Positions 8,387-16,578 of a stretch of 64,000 nucleotides of DNA are shown in pieces; within the stretch, counting starts at the first letter, position 1, and the number at the start of each line of letters is the position of its first letter. Origin of the DNA: Methylobacterium sp. 17Sr1-1 (GTDB taxonomy: Bacteria; Pseudomonadota; Alphaproteobacteria; Rhizobiales; Beijerinckiaceae); the NCBI RefSeq assembly GCF_003173775.1, contig NZ_CP029552.1, positions 707,001-771,000 of the forward strand. The letters are read 5' to 3'. Below the pieces are notes generated by a model that saw only the letters and a program-made list of their open reading frames with translations, did not search any database and was not told where the DNA came from. Position numbers and translations under genes: made by a program.

Positions 8387-9700
8387 TCACGACCCGAGCC
8401 GCTTGAGCACGTCCCGCGCCGCCCGCTCGCCGTCGAGGGTCGCCCCGCCCACCGTCATCGCGCCGCCCCCCGCCGCCGCCTCGCCGGAGAGGAAGATCCG
8501 TTCCCCCACCGGCACCCGCAGGGCCTCGCGGGCGGCGAGGTGACCGGGTCGCGCGATCGAGTAGCTGCCGTGGGAATACGGGTCCGTCCACCAGGCGGCG
8601 AGGCGGCCTCCGGTGATCGCAGCACGGATGTCGGCGCCGAAGACGCTCACCAGATGGTCGGTCGCCACGCCCAAAGCCGCTGCCTCGCCGGCCTCGCACA
8701 GGGCGCGGGCGCCGTCGCCGCCGCAATGGAGCACCGCCAGGGGTTTTCCGAACGGTTGCATCTCCAGGTAGGCGGTGAGGCCGGGCGTGCCGCTCCGCAG
8801 GATCACCGCATCGCGCAGGTCCTGCGCCCGCAGCCGCGTGAGATCGAGGGATAGGCCGATCTTGGTGTAGGCACCCATCGTCAGCCCCGCCACGGCCTGC
8901 GCGGTCGCCGCCGGCAGGTCGGGGGTGAAGCGAAGCGACCCTGACGCCAGCACGCCGACCGGCACCGTCACGATGGCACACGCCGCCCGCAGGGTGCCGC
9001 GGGGCGTCTCGACAGTGACGCCCGGGCCGCGCCAGTCGAGTCCCGTCGCGGGCGTGTCCAGCCGCACCGGCAGGTCGGCGTAGTGGCCCGCCACCAGGGC
9101 GCCGTAGCCGTCGACCCAGATGTCGTCGCCGGACCAGAGCTGGTCGTAATCGGCGGTCGAGACCCGGTCCGGCTCCTCGCCGAGGGTGAGGCGGGTGAGC
9201 CCGGTTGCGGCGGCCCGCGCCGCCTCGTCCTCGCCCGCCACGGCCTGCGCCACCGAGCGGTCCGGGCCGGCCGGATGGTCGAGCAGCGCGCTCACCCGGC
9301 CGAAGCCCGACCGGCGCTGGCGCCGCTCGGCCTCGCTCGCCCGGACGCCGTCCTTCACCAGCACCGGCCAGGGGCTGGTGGCATCGTCGGAGGTGCGCAC
9401 CTTGGCTGCCAGCGCGATCTCGCGCCACGGGTTGCGCTCGGCCCAGTGCACGTACTGCCCGCCGGCATCGAAGCTGCGCCCCGGCCCGAGCGCCGTCTCG
9501 GTGAAGGCCCGCCCGCCGATGCGGCTGCGCGCCTCCAGCACTACGACGCTGTGGCCGCTCCGCCGGATCGTCGCCGCCGCGGCGAGGCCGGCGGCGCCAG
9601 CGCCGATCACCGCGACGTCGGCATCCGTCGCGGCACGGGCGCGGGTGGAGGCGGCGAGCGCGGCGGCGCCGGCGAGGAGGGAGCGACGCGACAGCGTCAT
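8387..9700 (-). CDS. Tat-exported flavin amine oxidase
   Basis: The 437-residue FAD enzyme starts at ATG 9700 with a twin-arginine signal (SRRSLLAGAAALAAS). Right after the signal comes the dinucleotide-binding motif VIGAGAAGLAAA and the amine-oxidase GG motif (IGGRAF). The C-terminus contains the second FAD-contacting segment (GERIFLSGEAAAGGGAMTVGGA). Family members oxidise primary or polyamines in the periplasm, producing aldehyde, ammonia and hydrogen peroxide; the substrate cannot be read from sequence. The longer frame to 9736 adds residues that would displace the Tat motif. Confidence 0.88.
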   Translation of the reverse strand: MTLSRRSLLAGAAALAASTRARAATDADVAVIGAGAAGLAAAATIRRSGHSVVVLEARSRIGGRAFTETALGPGRSFDAGGQYVHWAERNPWREIALAAKVRTSDDATSPWPVLVKDGVRASEAERRQRRSGFGRVSALLDHPAGPDRSVAQAVAGEDEAARAAATGLTRLTLGEEPDRVSTADYDQLWSGDDIWVDGYGALVAGHYADLPVRLDTPATGLDWRGPGVTVETPRGTLRAACAIVTVPVGVLASGSLRFTPDLPAATAQAVAGLTMGAYTKIGLSLDLTRLRAQDLRDAVILRSGTPGLTAYLEMQPFGKPLAVLHCGGDGARALCEAGEAAALGVATDHLVSVFGADIRAAITGGRLAAWWTDPYSHGSYSIARPGHLAAREALRVPVGERIFLSGEAAAGGGAMTVGGATLDGERAARDVLKRLGS

Positions 9701-10031
9701 CTCGGGTCTCCGTGTGAGTTGCCTGTGCGGTCTCACTTCGGCGGGGGCCGGGTCCCGGCAAGGCTCACGCGGCGAAATATCGCCCGGTCGGCCGCTTCAG
9801 CCCCGCCGCGCGGGCGTCGGTGCCGAAGATCGTCGGCCGGGTACCGGATCGACCACGACGGGTAGACAGCGGACGGGAGGCACCCCGACCGCGCTCATGA
9901 CTTGAGCGTTGTGGGCGTGGCGAGCCATTCCGCTCGGCTGTCCCCGCTCCTGCGACAGAGGTGTCGGCGACCTATCGGTATGGCCGAACGGGTGGAGTGC
10001 GGATGAAGTCCACTTCGACGCCTCATCACCA
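9701..10031. other. Intergenic stretch without a supported gene
   Basis: No frame here has a convincing start and composition. A short leftward frame ending near 9770 (TIFGTDARAAGLKRPTGRYFAA) reads like a protein C-terminus but has no start codon or upstream domain, so it may be the tail of a deleted gene. Confidence 0.4.
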
Positions 10032-10367
10032 TCAATTCCGCGGCGGACCGATCAACGGCAAGAATCGCGTCACCAGCGAGTCAGTGCAGCCGGCCTTGGT
10101 GAAATTACGGCTGAACGACCCGCTCGGGATACCGCCGGCGCCGGGGCACTTCGATTGCGATTTTACGAAATAACGAGTGCGCTTGCCGCGCATCTTTGCT
10201 GCGCCATTCCCGCAGGGCTTGTAGAACTGGCCGACTTATTCTGACATCTGGCGATCGGCGAAATAGGTCACCTCATAGTCGGAGCCGGGCGCGGCGTGCG
10301 CAGGGATCGCGGCCAGCGCGCCTGTTCCGGCTATTGCCGTGGCGAATGCAAGAAGCCATTTTCTCAT
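10032..10367 (-). pseudogene. Small secreted protein gene with in-frame stop (DUF6289-like)
   Basis: From ATG 10367 the frame encodes a signal peptide (MRKWLLAFATAIAGTGALAA, AHA-A cleavage) and a short mature start (APGSDYEVTYFADRQMSE), then TAA at 10236-10238. The same frame continues for 67 protein-like residues, beginning VGQFYKPCGNGAAK, to TGA at 10032. The YEVTYFAD...VG..Y.PCG pattern recalls the small DUF6289-type secreted proteins, in which a Gln or similar residue is expected where the stop sits. A single CAA to TAA change would explain it. Either a 43-residue truncated peptide is made or the gene is dead. Confidence 0.55.
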
Positions 10368-10531
10368 CGCGCCCTCCAGTGCATGACACCGTGCTGAATT
10401 TCTGTGTATTCCATGCGCTCTCCTCGGAGACCTGTCAGGTCGTCCACGAGAAGGAGAGACTTGGCGCGGTTCTTTTAAGACAAGGCCTATCGTATCTGAT
10501 CTGTGGAAGCGCTCGGAAGCGTCGCGGTGGA

Positions 10532-10674
10532 TAATTTTTCGTTCAAGGAGCAGCCGGACGACGTGGAGATGCGGATAGTATTCTATCCGATCGTCTTGTC
10601 CTGATGGCGAGAACTGCCGCTGGGCGCCGTTCTACCTGCGCAGCCTCCTGCCCGACGAGCACAAGAGTGTATAG
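10532..10674 (+). pseudogene. Short coding-like remnant with frameshift
   Basis: One frame reads VDNFSFKEQPDDVEMRIVFY and stops at TGA near 10602. A second frame continues with PDGENCRWAPFYLRSLL to TAG at 10672. The two halves read like one small protein interrupted by a frameshift near 10590-10605. No start codon, ribosome-binding site or family could be assigned. This is a weak call based on protein-like composition only. Confidence 0.25.
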
Positions 10675-10769
10675 CCGATAGCGGCGCGCGTCATGCCCGG
10701 CAGCTGATATTGTGGACGACTACGGAGGGTTGGTCACAAGCCGGCAATTCTGCGCAAGCAGTCTCGCCC

Positions 10770-11462
10770 TCACACCCGCCCCGCGAACGCCATCCGTCCC
10801 TGGTTGTGCCCGAGGTTGCGCGGCATCCGCTCCGCGGCGAAGCCGGCGGCCTTGAGCCGGGCCAGCATCTCGGCCTCGCCGTAGCGCGCGAGCCCGAGGC
10901 TCCGACGCAAGGTCCGGTAATCCGAGACGAGGGTGCGGGCGAGGCCGAGGAGCGCCGCCAGCAGAAAGCCGTCGCGCCGGGCGAAGGCGAGGAGGGCGGT
11001 CGCATCCGCGACGGCGCCGAGATGCGGCGGGATCACGTCGGCGAGGATCAGGCGGCCGCCGGGCCGCAACAGGCGGCGCCAGTCGCGCAGGCACGCGTCG
11101 AGTTCGGCAGCCGTGAGGTACTGCGCCAGGGAATTCGCCACCACGAGGTCGAGGCTCGCCGGCGGCAGCGCCGCGACCTCGTCGGGCGACAGGACGGCGA
11201 TCGCCGTGTTGCCGGAGAAGCGCCGGGCCAGGGCCTCGCGCTGGCGCGGGGAGGCGTCGCAGAGGAGGAGCCGGCCGCAATGCGCGGCGACGTGGTCGGC
11301 GGAGAGAGCCTCGCCGCAACCGTGGTCGAGGATCGCCGCGTCCGGATGCGGCACCAGGGCGGCGATGTCGTCAGCTAGCCCGGCATAGTGCCGGGCCTTG
11401 TGGCGCGCATTGACGTAGATCGGGGTGTCGCGGTCCCAGAATTCGCGCCAGGAGGTGACCAC
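10770..11462 (-). CDS. Class I SAM-dependent methyltransferase
   Basis: The 230-residue protein has a Rossmann-type methyltransferase domain. Motif I is ILDHGCGEA near residue 44, an acidic post-I residue follows in LLLCDAS, and the LDLVVANSLAQYL stretch near residue 103 is motif IV-like. The C-terminal part (GLARTLVSDYRTLRRSLG) is less conserved. It belongs to the broad methyltransferase type 11/12 group, acting on a small molecule or quinone-like substrate that cannot be specified. It lies 31 bases downstream of a small membrane protein gene on the same strand. Confidence 0.8.
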   Translation of the reverse strand: MVTSWREFWDRDTPIYVNARHKARHYAGLADDIAALVPHPDAAILDHGCGEALSADHVAAHCGRLLLCDASPRQREALARRFSGNTAIAVLSPDEVAALPPASLDLVVANSLAQYLTAAELDACLRDWRRLLRPGGRLILADVIPPHLGAVADATALLAFARRDGFLLAALLGLARTLVSDYRTLRRSLGLARYGEAEMLARLKAAGFAAERMPRNLGHNQGRMAFAGRV

Positions 11463-11493
11463 CCGACCCTCCCGCCTTGCGCGCGTGGCGGCG

Positions 11494-11865
11494 TCAGCCG
11501 CCGATCAGCAGGACCGAGACCGCCCGGTCGATCGAGAGATAGAACACCGCGAAGGCGACGAGGGAGGCCAGCGCGAACTCGGCGGCGTCGTTCGGCAGGG
11601 CGCGCAGCTCGCGCAGGGTCTCGCGGCCGTAGAGGGCGCCGAGCCAGGCCAGCGTCAGCACCACCGGCATCGCGAACAGGAACGACCAGGTGCTCTCGAC
11701 CCGGCTCGCCATCGGGTCCATCAGCGCGCGGATGTTGCGCACCCACGGCGCCTGGGTCGCGGCGGCGAGGGTGGTCACCCAGGCCAGCCCCACGGCGATG
11801 CCGAGATGGGTGGTGAAGGTGCGGTGCAGGCGCGAGAAGCTGTCGGTCGCGGCGTGGTCGGTCAC
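11494..11865 (-). CDS. Small multi-pass membrane protein
   Basis: The 123-residue protein starts at GTG 11865 (MTDHAATDSFSRLHRTF). It has three hydrophobic segments at about residues 20-40, 62-80 and 95-120. No catalytic motif is visible and I do not recognise the family. Codon use matches the neighbouring real genes. It is probably co-transcribed with the methyltransferase. Confidence 0.6.
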   Translation of the reverse strand: MTDHAATDSFSRLHRTFTTHLGIAVGLAWVTTLAAATQAPWVRNIRALMDPMASRVESTWSFLFAMPVVLTLAWLGALYGRETLRELRALPNDAAEFALASLVAFAVFYLSIDRAVSVLLIGG

Positions 11866-12002
11866 TGGGCAAGCCCCGAAATCGCGGCCCCGCGACGATC
11901 GTTCATCGTCGTCGCTCCAGGGCGGTGGACGGCCGAGAGAATCGGCCGCGAGTTCGGGTTTTTTGTGGCTGCGGCCGAAACCGGCCGCAACCTTTTTCGG
12001 AG

Positions 12003-13217
12003 TTACGCGTTGCCGCCTTTCGTCTCGCGCATGAGGCTGACGAAGCGGTCGAACAGGTAGTGGCTGTCCTGGGGGCCCGGCGAGGCCTCCGGATGGTGCT
12101 GCACCGAGAAGGCCGGACGGTCGGTGAGCGACAGGCCGCAATTCGAGCCGTCGAACAGCGAGACGTGGGTCTCGACCGCGTTCCCGGGCAGGCTCTTGGG
12201 ATCCACCGCGAAGCCGTGGTTCATCGAGACGATCTCGACCTTGCCGGTGGTGTGGTCCTTCACCGGGTGGTTGGCGCCGTGATGGCCCTGGCTCATCTTC
12301 ACCGTGCGGCCGCCGAGCGCGAGGCCCATCAGCTGGTGGCCGAGGCAGATGCCGAAGGTCGGGACCTTCTGGTCGAGGAGGGCGCGGATCACCGGCACCG
12401 CGTATTCGCCGGTCGCCGCCGGGTCGCCCGGGCCGTTCGACAGGAAGACGCCGTCGGGCTTGAGCGCCAGCACCTCGTCCGCCGTCGCGGTGGCCGGCAC
12501 GACGGTGACGTCGCAGCCCGCCTTGGCGAGCAGGCGCAGGATGTTGCGCTTCACGCCGTAATCGATCGCCACGACCTTGAGGCCCTCGCCCGCAGGCCGG
12601 CTGCCGTAGCCGGCGGGGTGCTGCCACACGGTCTGGCCCCAGGTGGTGGAGGCCTTGCTCGTCACCGGCGGCACGAGGTCGAGGCCCTCCATCGGCGGGA
12701 GCGCGGCGGCCTTGGCCTTCAGCGCCTCGCGGTCGAAGCGGCCGTCCGGGTCGTTCGCCAGGATCGCGTTCGGCATGCCGCGGTCGCGGATGAGGGCGGT
12801 CAGCGCCCGGGTGTCGACGCCGGTGATACCGACGATGCCGCGGGCCTTCAGCCAGCCGTCGAGGTGGCGCGAGGAGCGCCAGTTGGACGGGTTGGTGACG
12901 GCCGAGGCGATCACCGCGCCCCGCACGCCGGAGGCGGGGGCGTCGTCGAGGCTCTCGAGGTCCTCGTCGTTGGTGCCGACATTGCCGATGTGGGGGAAGG
13001 TGAAGGTGACGATCTGCCCGGCATAGGACGGATCGGTCAGGATCTCCTGGTAGCCGGTCATCGCGGTATTGAAGCAGACCTCGCCGGCGGCCTCGCCGGT
13101 GGCTCCGATGCCGAAACCCTCCAGAACCGTGCCGTCGGCGAGCACCAGGAGGGCGGTCGCGACGGGCTCGGCCCAGCCTTCGGGTTGCGCGGGGGCGGCC
13201 GCGTCGTCTTGCAGCAT
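12003..13217 (-). CDS. carA: Carbamoyl-phosphate synthase small (glutaminase) subunit
   Basis: CarA releases ammonia from glutamine and channels it to CarB for carbamoyl phosphate used in arginine and pyrimidine synthesis. The 404-residue length is standard. The N-terminal CPSase domain begins ALLVLADGTVLEG, and the C-terminal class I glutaminase carries the nucleophile motif FGICLGHQ and the His/Glu pair in VQHHPEASPGP. I start at ATG 13217 (MLQDDAAAPAQ), which is close to the conserved domain; the longer frame is unrelated sequence. It is divergent from the GatB/YqeY gene, with a 162-base shared promoter region. carB is not in the window. Confidence 0.96.
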   Translation of the reverse strand: MLQDDAAAPAQPEGWAEPVATALLVLADGTVLEGFGIGATGEAAGEVCFNTAMTGYQEILTDPSYAGQIVTFTFPHIGNVGTNDEDLESLDDAPASGVRGAVIASAVTNPSNWRSSRHLDGWLKARGIVGITGVDTRALTALIRDRGMPNAILANDPDGRFDREALKAKAAALPPMEGLDLVPPVTSKASTTWGQTVWQHPAGYGSRPAGEGLKVVAIDYGVKRNILRLLAKAGCDVTVVPATATADEVLALKPDGVFLSNGPGDPAATGEYAVPVIRALLDQKVPTFGICLGHQLMGLALGGRTVKMSQGHHGANHPVKDHTTGKVEIVSMNHGFAVDPKSLPGNAVETHVSLFDGSNCGLSLTDRPAFSVQHHPEASPGPQDSHYLFDRFVSLMRETKGGNA

Positions 13218-13379
13218 GATCGTGAACTCGCTTATGTCGCGGCCGGGCACGGCCGACGGGCGCGGCCGGCTGTTTACGAGGCCGGCGGCGGCCCGGTCAA
13301 TCTGGGGATGCCCCGGTATCCCCTCAAGTGCCCCGCCTTTCAAGTGTCTTGTAACACACGACAACACCAGGAGACCGGC

Positions 13380-13832
13380 ATGCTGCGCCAGCGCCTCACC
13401 GCCGAGATGAAGGAGGCCATGAAGGCCGGCGACAAGGCGAAGCTCGCCACCGTCCGGCTGATCCAGGCCGCGCTCAAGGACAAGGACATCGAGGCCCGCG
13501 GCCTCGGCAAGGAGCCGCTGGCCGAGGAGGAGATCTTCTCGCTGCTCCAGAAGATGATCAAGCAGCGCAACGAATCCGCCACGGTCTACGACCAGGGCGG
13601 CCGGCCCGAGCTCGCGGAAGGAGAGCGCGCCGAGGCCGCGATCATCACCCAGTTCCTGCCCCAGCAGATGGACGAGGACGAGACCCGCGCGGCGATCCAG
13701 GCCGCCATCGCCGAGACCGGCGCCGCCTCGCCGAAGGACATGGGCAAGGTCATCGCCGCCCTGAAGGGGAAGTATGCCGGCCGGATGGACTTCGCCAAGG
13801 CGAGCGGCCTGGTGAAGGGGATGCTGGCCTGA
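13380..13832 (+). CDS. GatB/YqeY domain protein
   Basis: The 150-residue protein consists of the helical GatB/YqeY tail domain alone: an N-terminal KEAMKAGDKAKLATVRLI helix, EEIFSLLQKMIKQR in the middle, and the C-terminal ALKGKYAGRMDFAKAS motif. Free-standing copies are thought to act around tRNA-dependent amidation, but their exact role is not established. The start at ATG 13380 has AGGAGA 6-7 bases upstream. Next to carA in the divergent direction, an arrangement also seen in other alphaproteobacteria as far as I recall. Confidence 0.9.
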   Translation: MLRQRLTAEMKEAMKAGDKAKLATVRLIQAALKDKDIEARGLGKEPLAEEEIFSLLQKMIKQRNESATVYDQGGRPELAEGERAEAAIITQFLPQQMDEDETRAAIQAAIAETGAASPKDMGKVIAALKGKYAGRMDFAKASGLVKGMLA

Positions 13833-14070
13833 TACCAACGGCCTAAGTGCACCTCACAAAACTCCCGCCGCGCTGACGCCGCCACAGCCAGCGACAACGG
13901 CGATCGGGAGTTCTGTGAGAGACACCAAGATGCTGACGCATCAACGTCGATCTCGGGCCTGCCCGAGATCGACGAGGCCGTTGACCCATCTCGCATTTTC
14001 GACACCAGGCCAAAGGCTCGGCGAAAATTCGAGAACGGAACCAAAGGCCGTCTTCAACGACCATTGGTAT
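13832..14070. repeat. Family B terminal-inverted repeat element, copy 1
   Basis: The element has ATACCAACGG at its left end and CCATTGGTAT at its right end. Internally it holds a perfect hairpin GTCGATCTCGGGC-CT-GCCCGAGATCGAC (13946-13973). A second copy lies inverted at 61839-61997 and is about 85% identical by eye over its full length. Without the nested insertion at 13848-13929 this copy is 157 bp, almost the same as the other copy. It is non-coding and begins at the stop codon of the GatB/YqeY gene. Confidence 0.8.
13848..13929. mobile_element. Nested 82-bp miniature element inside the family B repeat
   Basis: Comparison with the copy at 61839 shows an extra block between CGGCCTAAG and ATGCTGACGC. 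Its ends carry inverted repeats CTCACAAAACTCCC (13853-13866) and GGGAGTTCTGTGAG (13905-13918), which differ at one base. The block is flanked by AAG on both sides (13845-13847 and 13927-13929), consistent with a 3-bp target duplication. It has no coding capacity, so it would be a MITE-like element moved by a transposase elsewhere in the genome. Confidence 0.6.
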
Positions 14071-14400
14071 GAATTGCTCCGGGTCCCGCGCGGCGGGGCC
14101 CGGTCCGCCTCCCGCCGGAACGGGGGCCGCGAAACGGCTCCTCCTCGGCCCCACGAGGCGGGTTCGGCCTCGCGGCCGGCAGGGAAGGTGTGGGCGCTTC
14201 CGCTCGGTCGTTTCGTGATATTCGGCGCGAGACTTCACCGAAGGACCAGTCGCTCCCGCCGCCTGCACCGTATTCGGAAGCCGGATACCTACTTCAGCAG
14301 CCGGCCGCTGCGACAGTTAGGCCTTCATTAGGGAACTTGTCGTCATCTGTGGCCGAATGGAAGTGAAGCCTGTGCGGCTTTCAGCATTCGGAGGATCACG
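14071..14400. other. Intergenic region upstream of the chemoreceptor gene
   Basis: No supported gene is present. The segment near 14115-14190 is very G+C rich and can pair with itself. The last 60 bases contain an AT-richer patch (TTAGGGAACTTGTCGTCATC) that is a plausible promoter region for the chemoreceptor, but I cannot define -35 and -10 boxes with confidence. Confidence 0.35.
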
Positions 14401-16494
14401 GTGCGTTCGTTGTTGTCCATCCGGGCCCTGGTGCTCGGGATCGCGCTCGCGCTGGGCGCGATCGTCGGCGCCATGACGCTCGACGGAGTGGTCAAGGCCT
14501 GGGACGGCCACCGCAACGCCGGGACCGTCGCCGCCGCGGCGAAGCTCGACCAGCGCATCCTCGAGGCGATGCAAGCCTTCCGCTCCGAGCGCGGCGACAC
14601 CGCCGCGACCTTGGGCCTGTCGGGCGAGCAGGTCGGAGCGATGCGCAAGGTCATCGACGGCCATCGCGGCCGGGTCGACGCGGCGATCCGGGTGCTCCTC
14701 GCCGCGCCGGCCGACCTCGACGTGCCGGGCCTCGCCGAGACGCTGAAGGACCTGGATTCCGGCTACCGCGACCAGCTCGCCCTGCGGCAAGCGGCGGACG
14801 CGGCCTACGGCCTCGAGGCCGGCGCCCGCGACAAGGCCCTGGCGCCGCGGGTGCTGCAGACCGGCGACGCGGTGCTGGCGCGGCTCGAGCGGGTCTCGGC
14901 CGCGCTGGAGCGGCAGATGGGCCGCCTCGATCCCGGGAGCCGGGTGCTGACTGGCGCCAAGAACAACGCCTGGGCGACCCGGGCGACCGCCGGCTCGCTC
15001 GCCGTGGTGGTCAACACCGTCCTGTCGAGCCGGACGCCGCTGACGCCCGAGCAGGGCGAGGCGGTGCAGCTGCTGCGCGGCCGCTACGAGGCGACGTGGA
15101 AGCTCGTCGAGGCCGCGACCGCCGACCTGCCGCCCCGCATCGCCGAGGCGGTGACGGCGGCGCAAGGCGCCTACTTCACGCCCGAGGTGACGGCGACGAT
15201 CCAGCGCAACCTGCGCGCCTTCGCGCCCGGCGCCGAGCCGGCGATGACCCTGCCCGAGTGGCAGAAATTCGTCACCCCCAAGCTCAACACCATCGTGGCG
15301 GTGGCCAACGAAGCGCTCGCCGCCGGCGTGCAGGCGGCGGACGCCGCGGCCGAGGCGGCGCAGGGGCGGCTGATCGCCAACGCGGCCCTGTTCGGGGCGG
15401 CGCTCGTGCTCGTGGCCTTGAGCTGCGCGGTGGCGCATTTCCGCATCGCCCTGCCGATCCGGCGCATGACCGCCGCGATGCAGGCCCTGGCCGAGGGCGA
15501 CGCCGCCGTGACGGTGCCGGCGATCGGCCGCCGCGACGAGATCGGCGCGATGGCGGCCACCGTGCAGGTGTTTCGCGACAACCTGATCCGCACCCGGGCG
15601 CTTGAAGAGGAGACGGCCCTCGCCCGCGCCTCGGCCGAGGAGCAGCGCCGGGCCGGCATGCGCCAGATGGCGGACGCCTTCGAGCACGCCGTCGGCGGCA
15701 TCGTCGGCCAGGTCGCGGCCTCCGCCACCGAGCTCCAGGCCACCGCCGCGGTCATGACCGATGGCGCGACGCGGACCGCCGGCCGCTCCGGCGCGGTCGC
15801 CACCGCCGCCGGACAGACCGCCGAGAATGTCGGCACCGTCGCGGCCGCGGCCGAGGAGCTCGGCGCCTCGGTCCAGGAGATCGGCCGCCAGGTCTCGGGC
15901 TCGGCCGCGCTGGCGCGGACCGCCGTCGACGAGGCCGCGGGCACCGCCGGCCACATGCGCGAACTGAGCGAGGCGGTGGCCCGCATCGGCGACGTCGTCG
16001 GGCTGATCTCGTCGATCGCCAGCCAGACCAACCTGCTCGCCCTCAATGCCACGATCGAGGCGGCGCGCGCCGGTGCCGCCGGCCGCGGCTTCGCGGTGGT
16101 GGCCGCGGAGGTGAAGGAACTCGCCGGCCAGACCGCCAAGGCGACCGAGGAGATCACCGGCCAGATCGGCCGCATCCAGGGCAAGACCGGCGATGCGGTC
16201 GCGGCGATCGAGGCGATCACCGGGCGCATCGCCGAGATCAGCCGCGTCTCGGTGGGCATCGCCGCGGCGGTGGAGGAGCAGGGCGCGGCGACCCAGGAGA
16301 TCGTCCGCAACGTCGCCGAGGCGGCCTCGGGCACCCATGCGGTGACGCACACGATCACCGCCGTGGCAGGGGCGGCCGAGGAGACGGGAGCCGCGGCGAC
16401 GCAGGTGCTCGCGGCCTCGTCCGAGCTGTCGCGGCACTCCGAGCAGCTCTCGGCCGAGGTGGCGCGCTTCCTCGCCACCGTGCGGGCGGCGTGA
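14401..16494 (+). CDS. Methyl-accepting chemotaxis protein
   Basis: The 697-residue transmembrane receptor has a first membrane helix at residues 7-27, a large periplasmic helical sensor of about 300 residues, a second helix near residues 325-345, a HAMP domain, and a methyl-accepting coiled coil. The highly conserved hairpin tip ([21 protein letters not shown], near residue 538) contacts CheA and CheW. The C-terminus lacks a CheR-binding pentapeptide. It starts at GTG 14401 with GGAGGATCAC just upstream. The ligand is unknown. No che genes are adjacent, so this is an orphan receptor. Confidence 0.93.
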   Translation: MRSLLSIRALVLGIALALGAIVGAMTLDGVVKAWDGHRNAGTVAAAAKLDQRILEAMQAFRSERGDTAATLGLSGEQVGAMRKVIDGHRGRVDAAIRVLLAAPADLDVPGLAETLKDLDSGYRDQLALRQAADAAYGLEAGARDKALAPRVLQTGDAVLARLERVSAALERQMGRLDPGSRVLTGAKNNAWATRATAGSLAVVVNTVLSSRTPLTPEQGEAVQLLRGRYEATWKLVEAATADLPPRIAEAVTAAQGAYFTPEVTATIQRNLRAFAPGAEPAMTLPEWQKFVTPKLNTIVAVANEALAAGVQAADAAAEAAQGRLIANAALFGAALVLVALSCAVAHFRIALPIRRMTAAMQALAEGDAAVTVPAIGRRDEIGAMAATVQVFRDNLIRTRALEEETALARASAEEQRRAGMRQMADAFEHAVGGIVGQVAASATELQATAAVMTDGATRTAGRSGAVATAAGQTAENVGTVAAAAEELGASVQEIGRQVSGSAALARTAVDEAAGTAGHMRELSEAVARIGDVVGLISSIASQTNLLALNATIEAARAGAAGRGFAVVAAEVKELAGQTAKATEEITGQIGRIQGKTGDAVAAIEAITGRIAEISRVSVGIAAAVEEQGAATQEIVRNVAEAASGTHAVTHTITAVAGAAEETGAAATQVLAASSELSRHSEQLSAEVARFLATVRAA

Positions 16495-16578
16495 CGGCCC
16501 ATCCGCCGATCCCCGATCCGTTAGGACTCTGCTGACCAAGACGCGCTACAAGGCAGATCCCTCGATCGGACCGTCACC

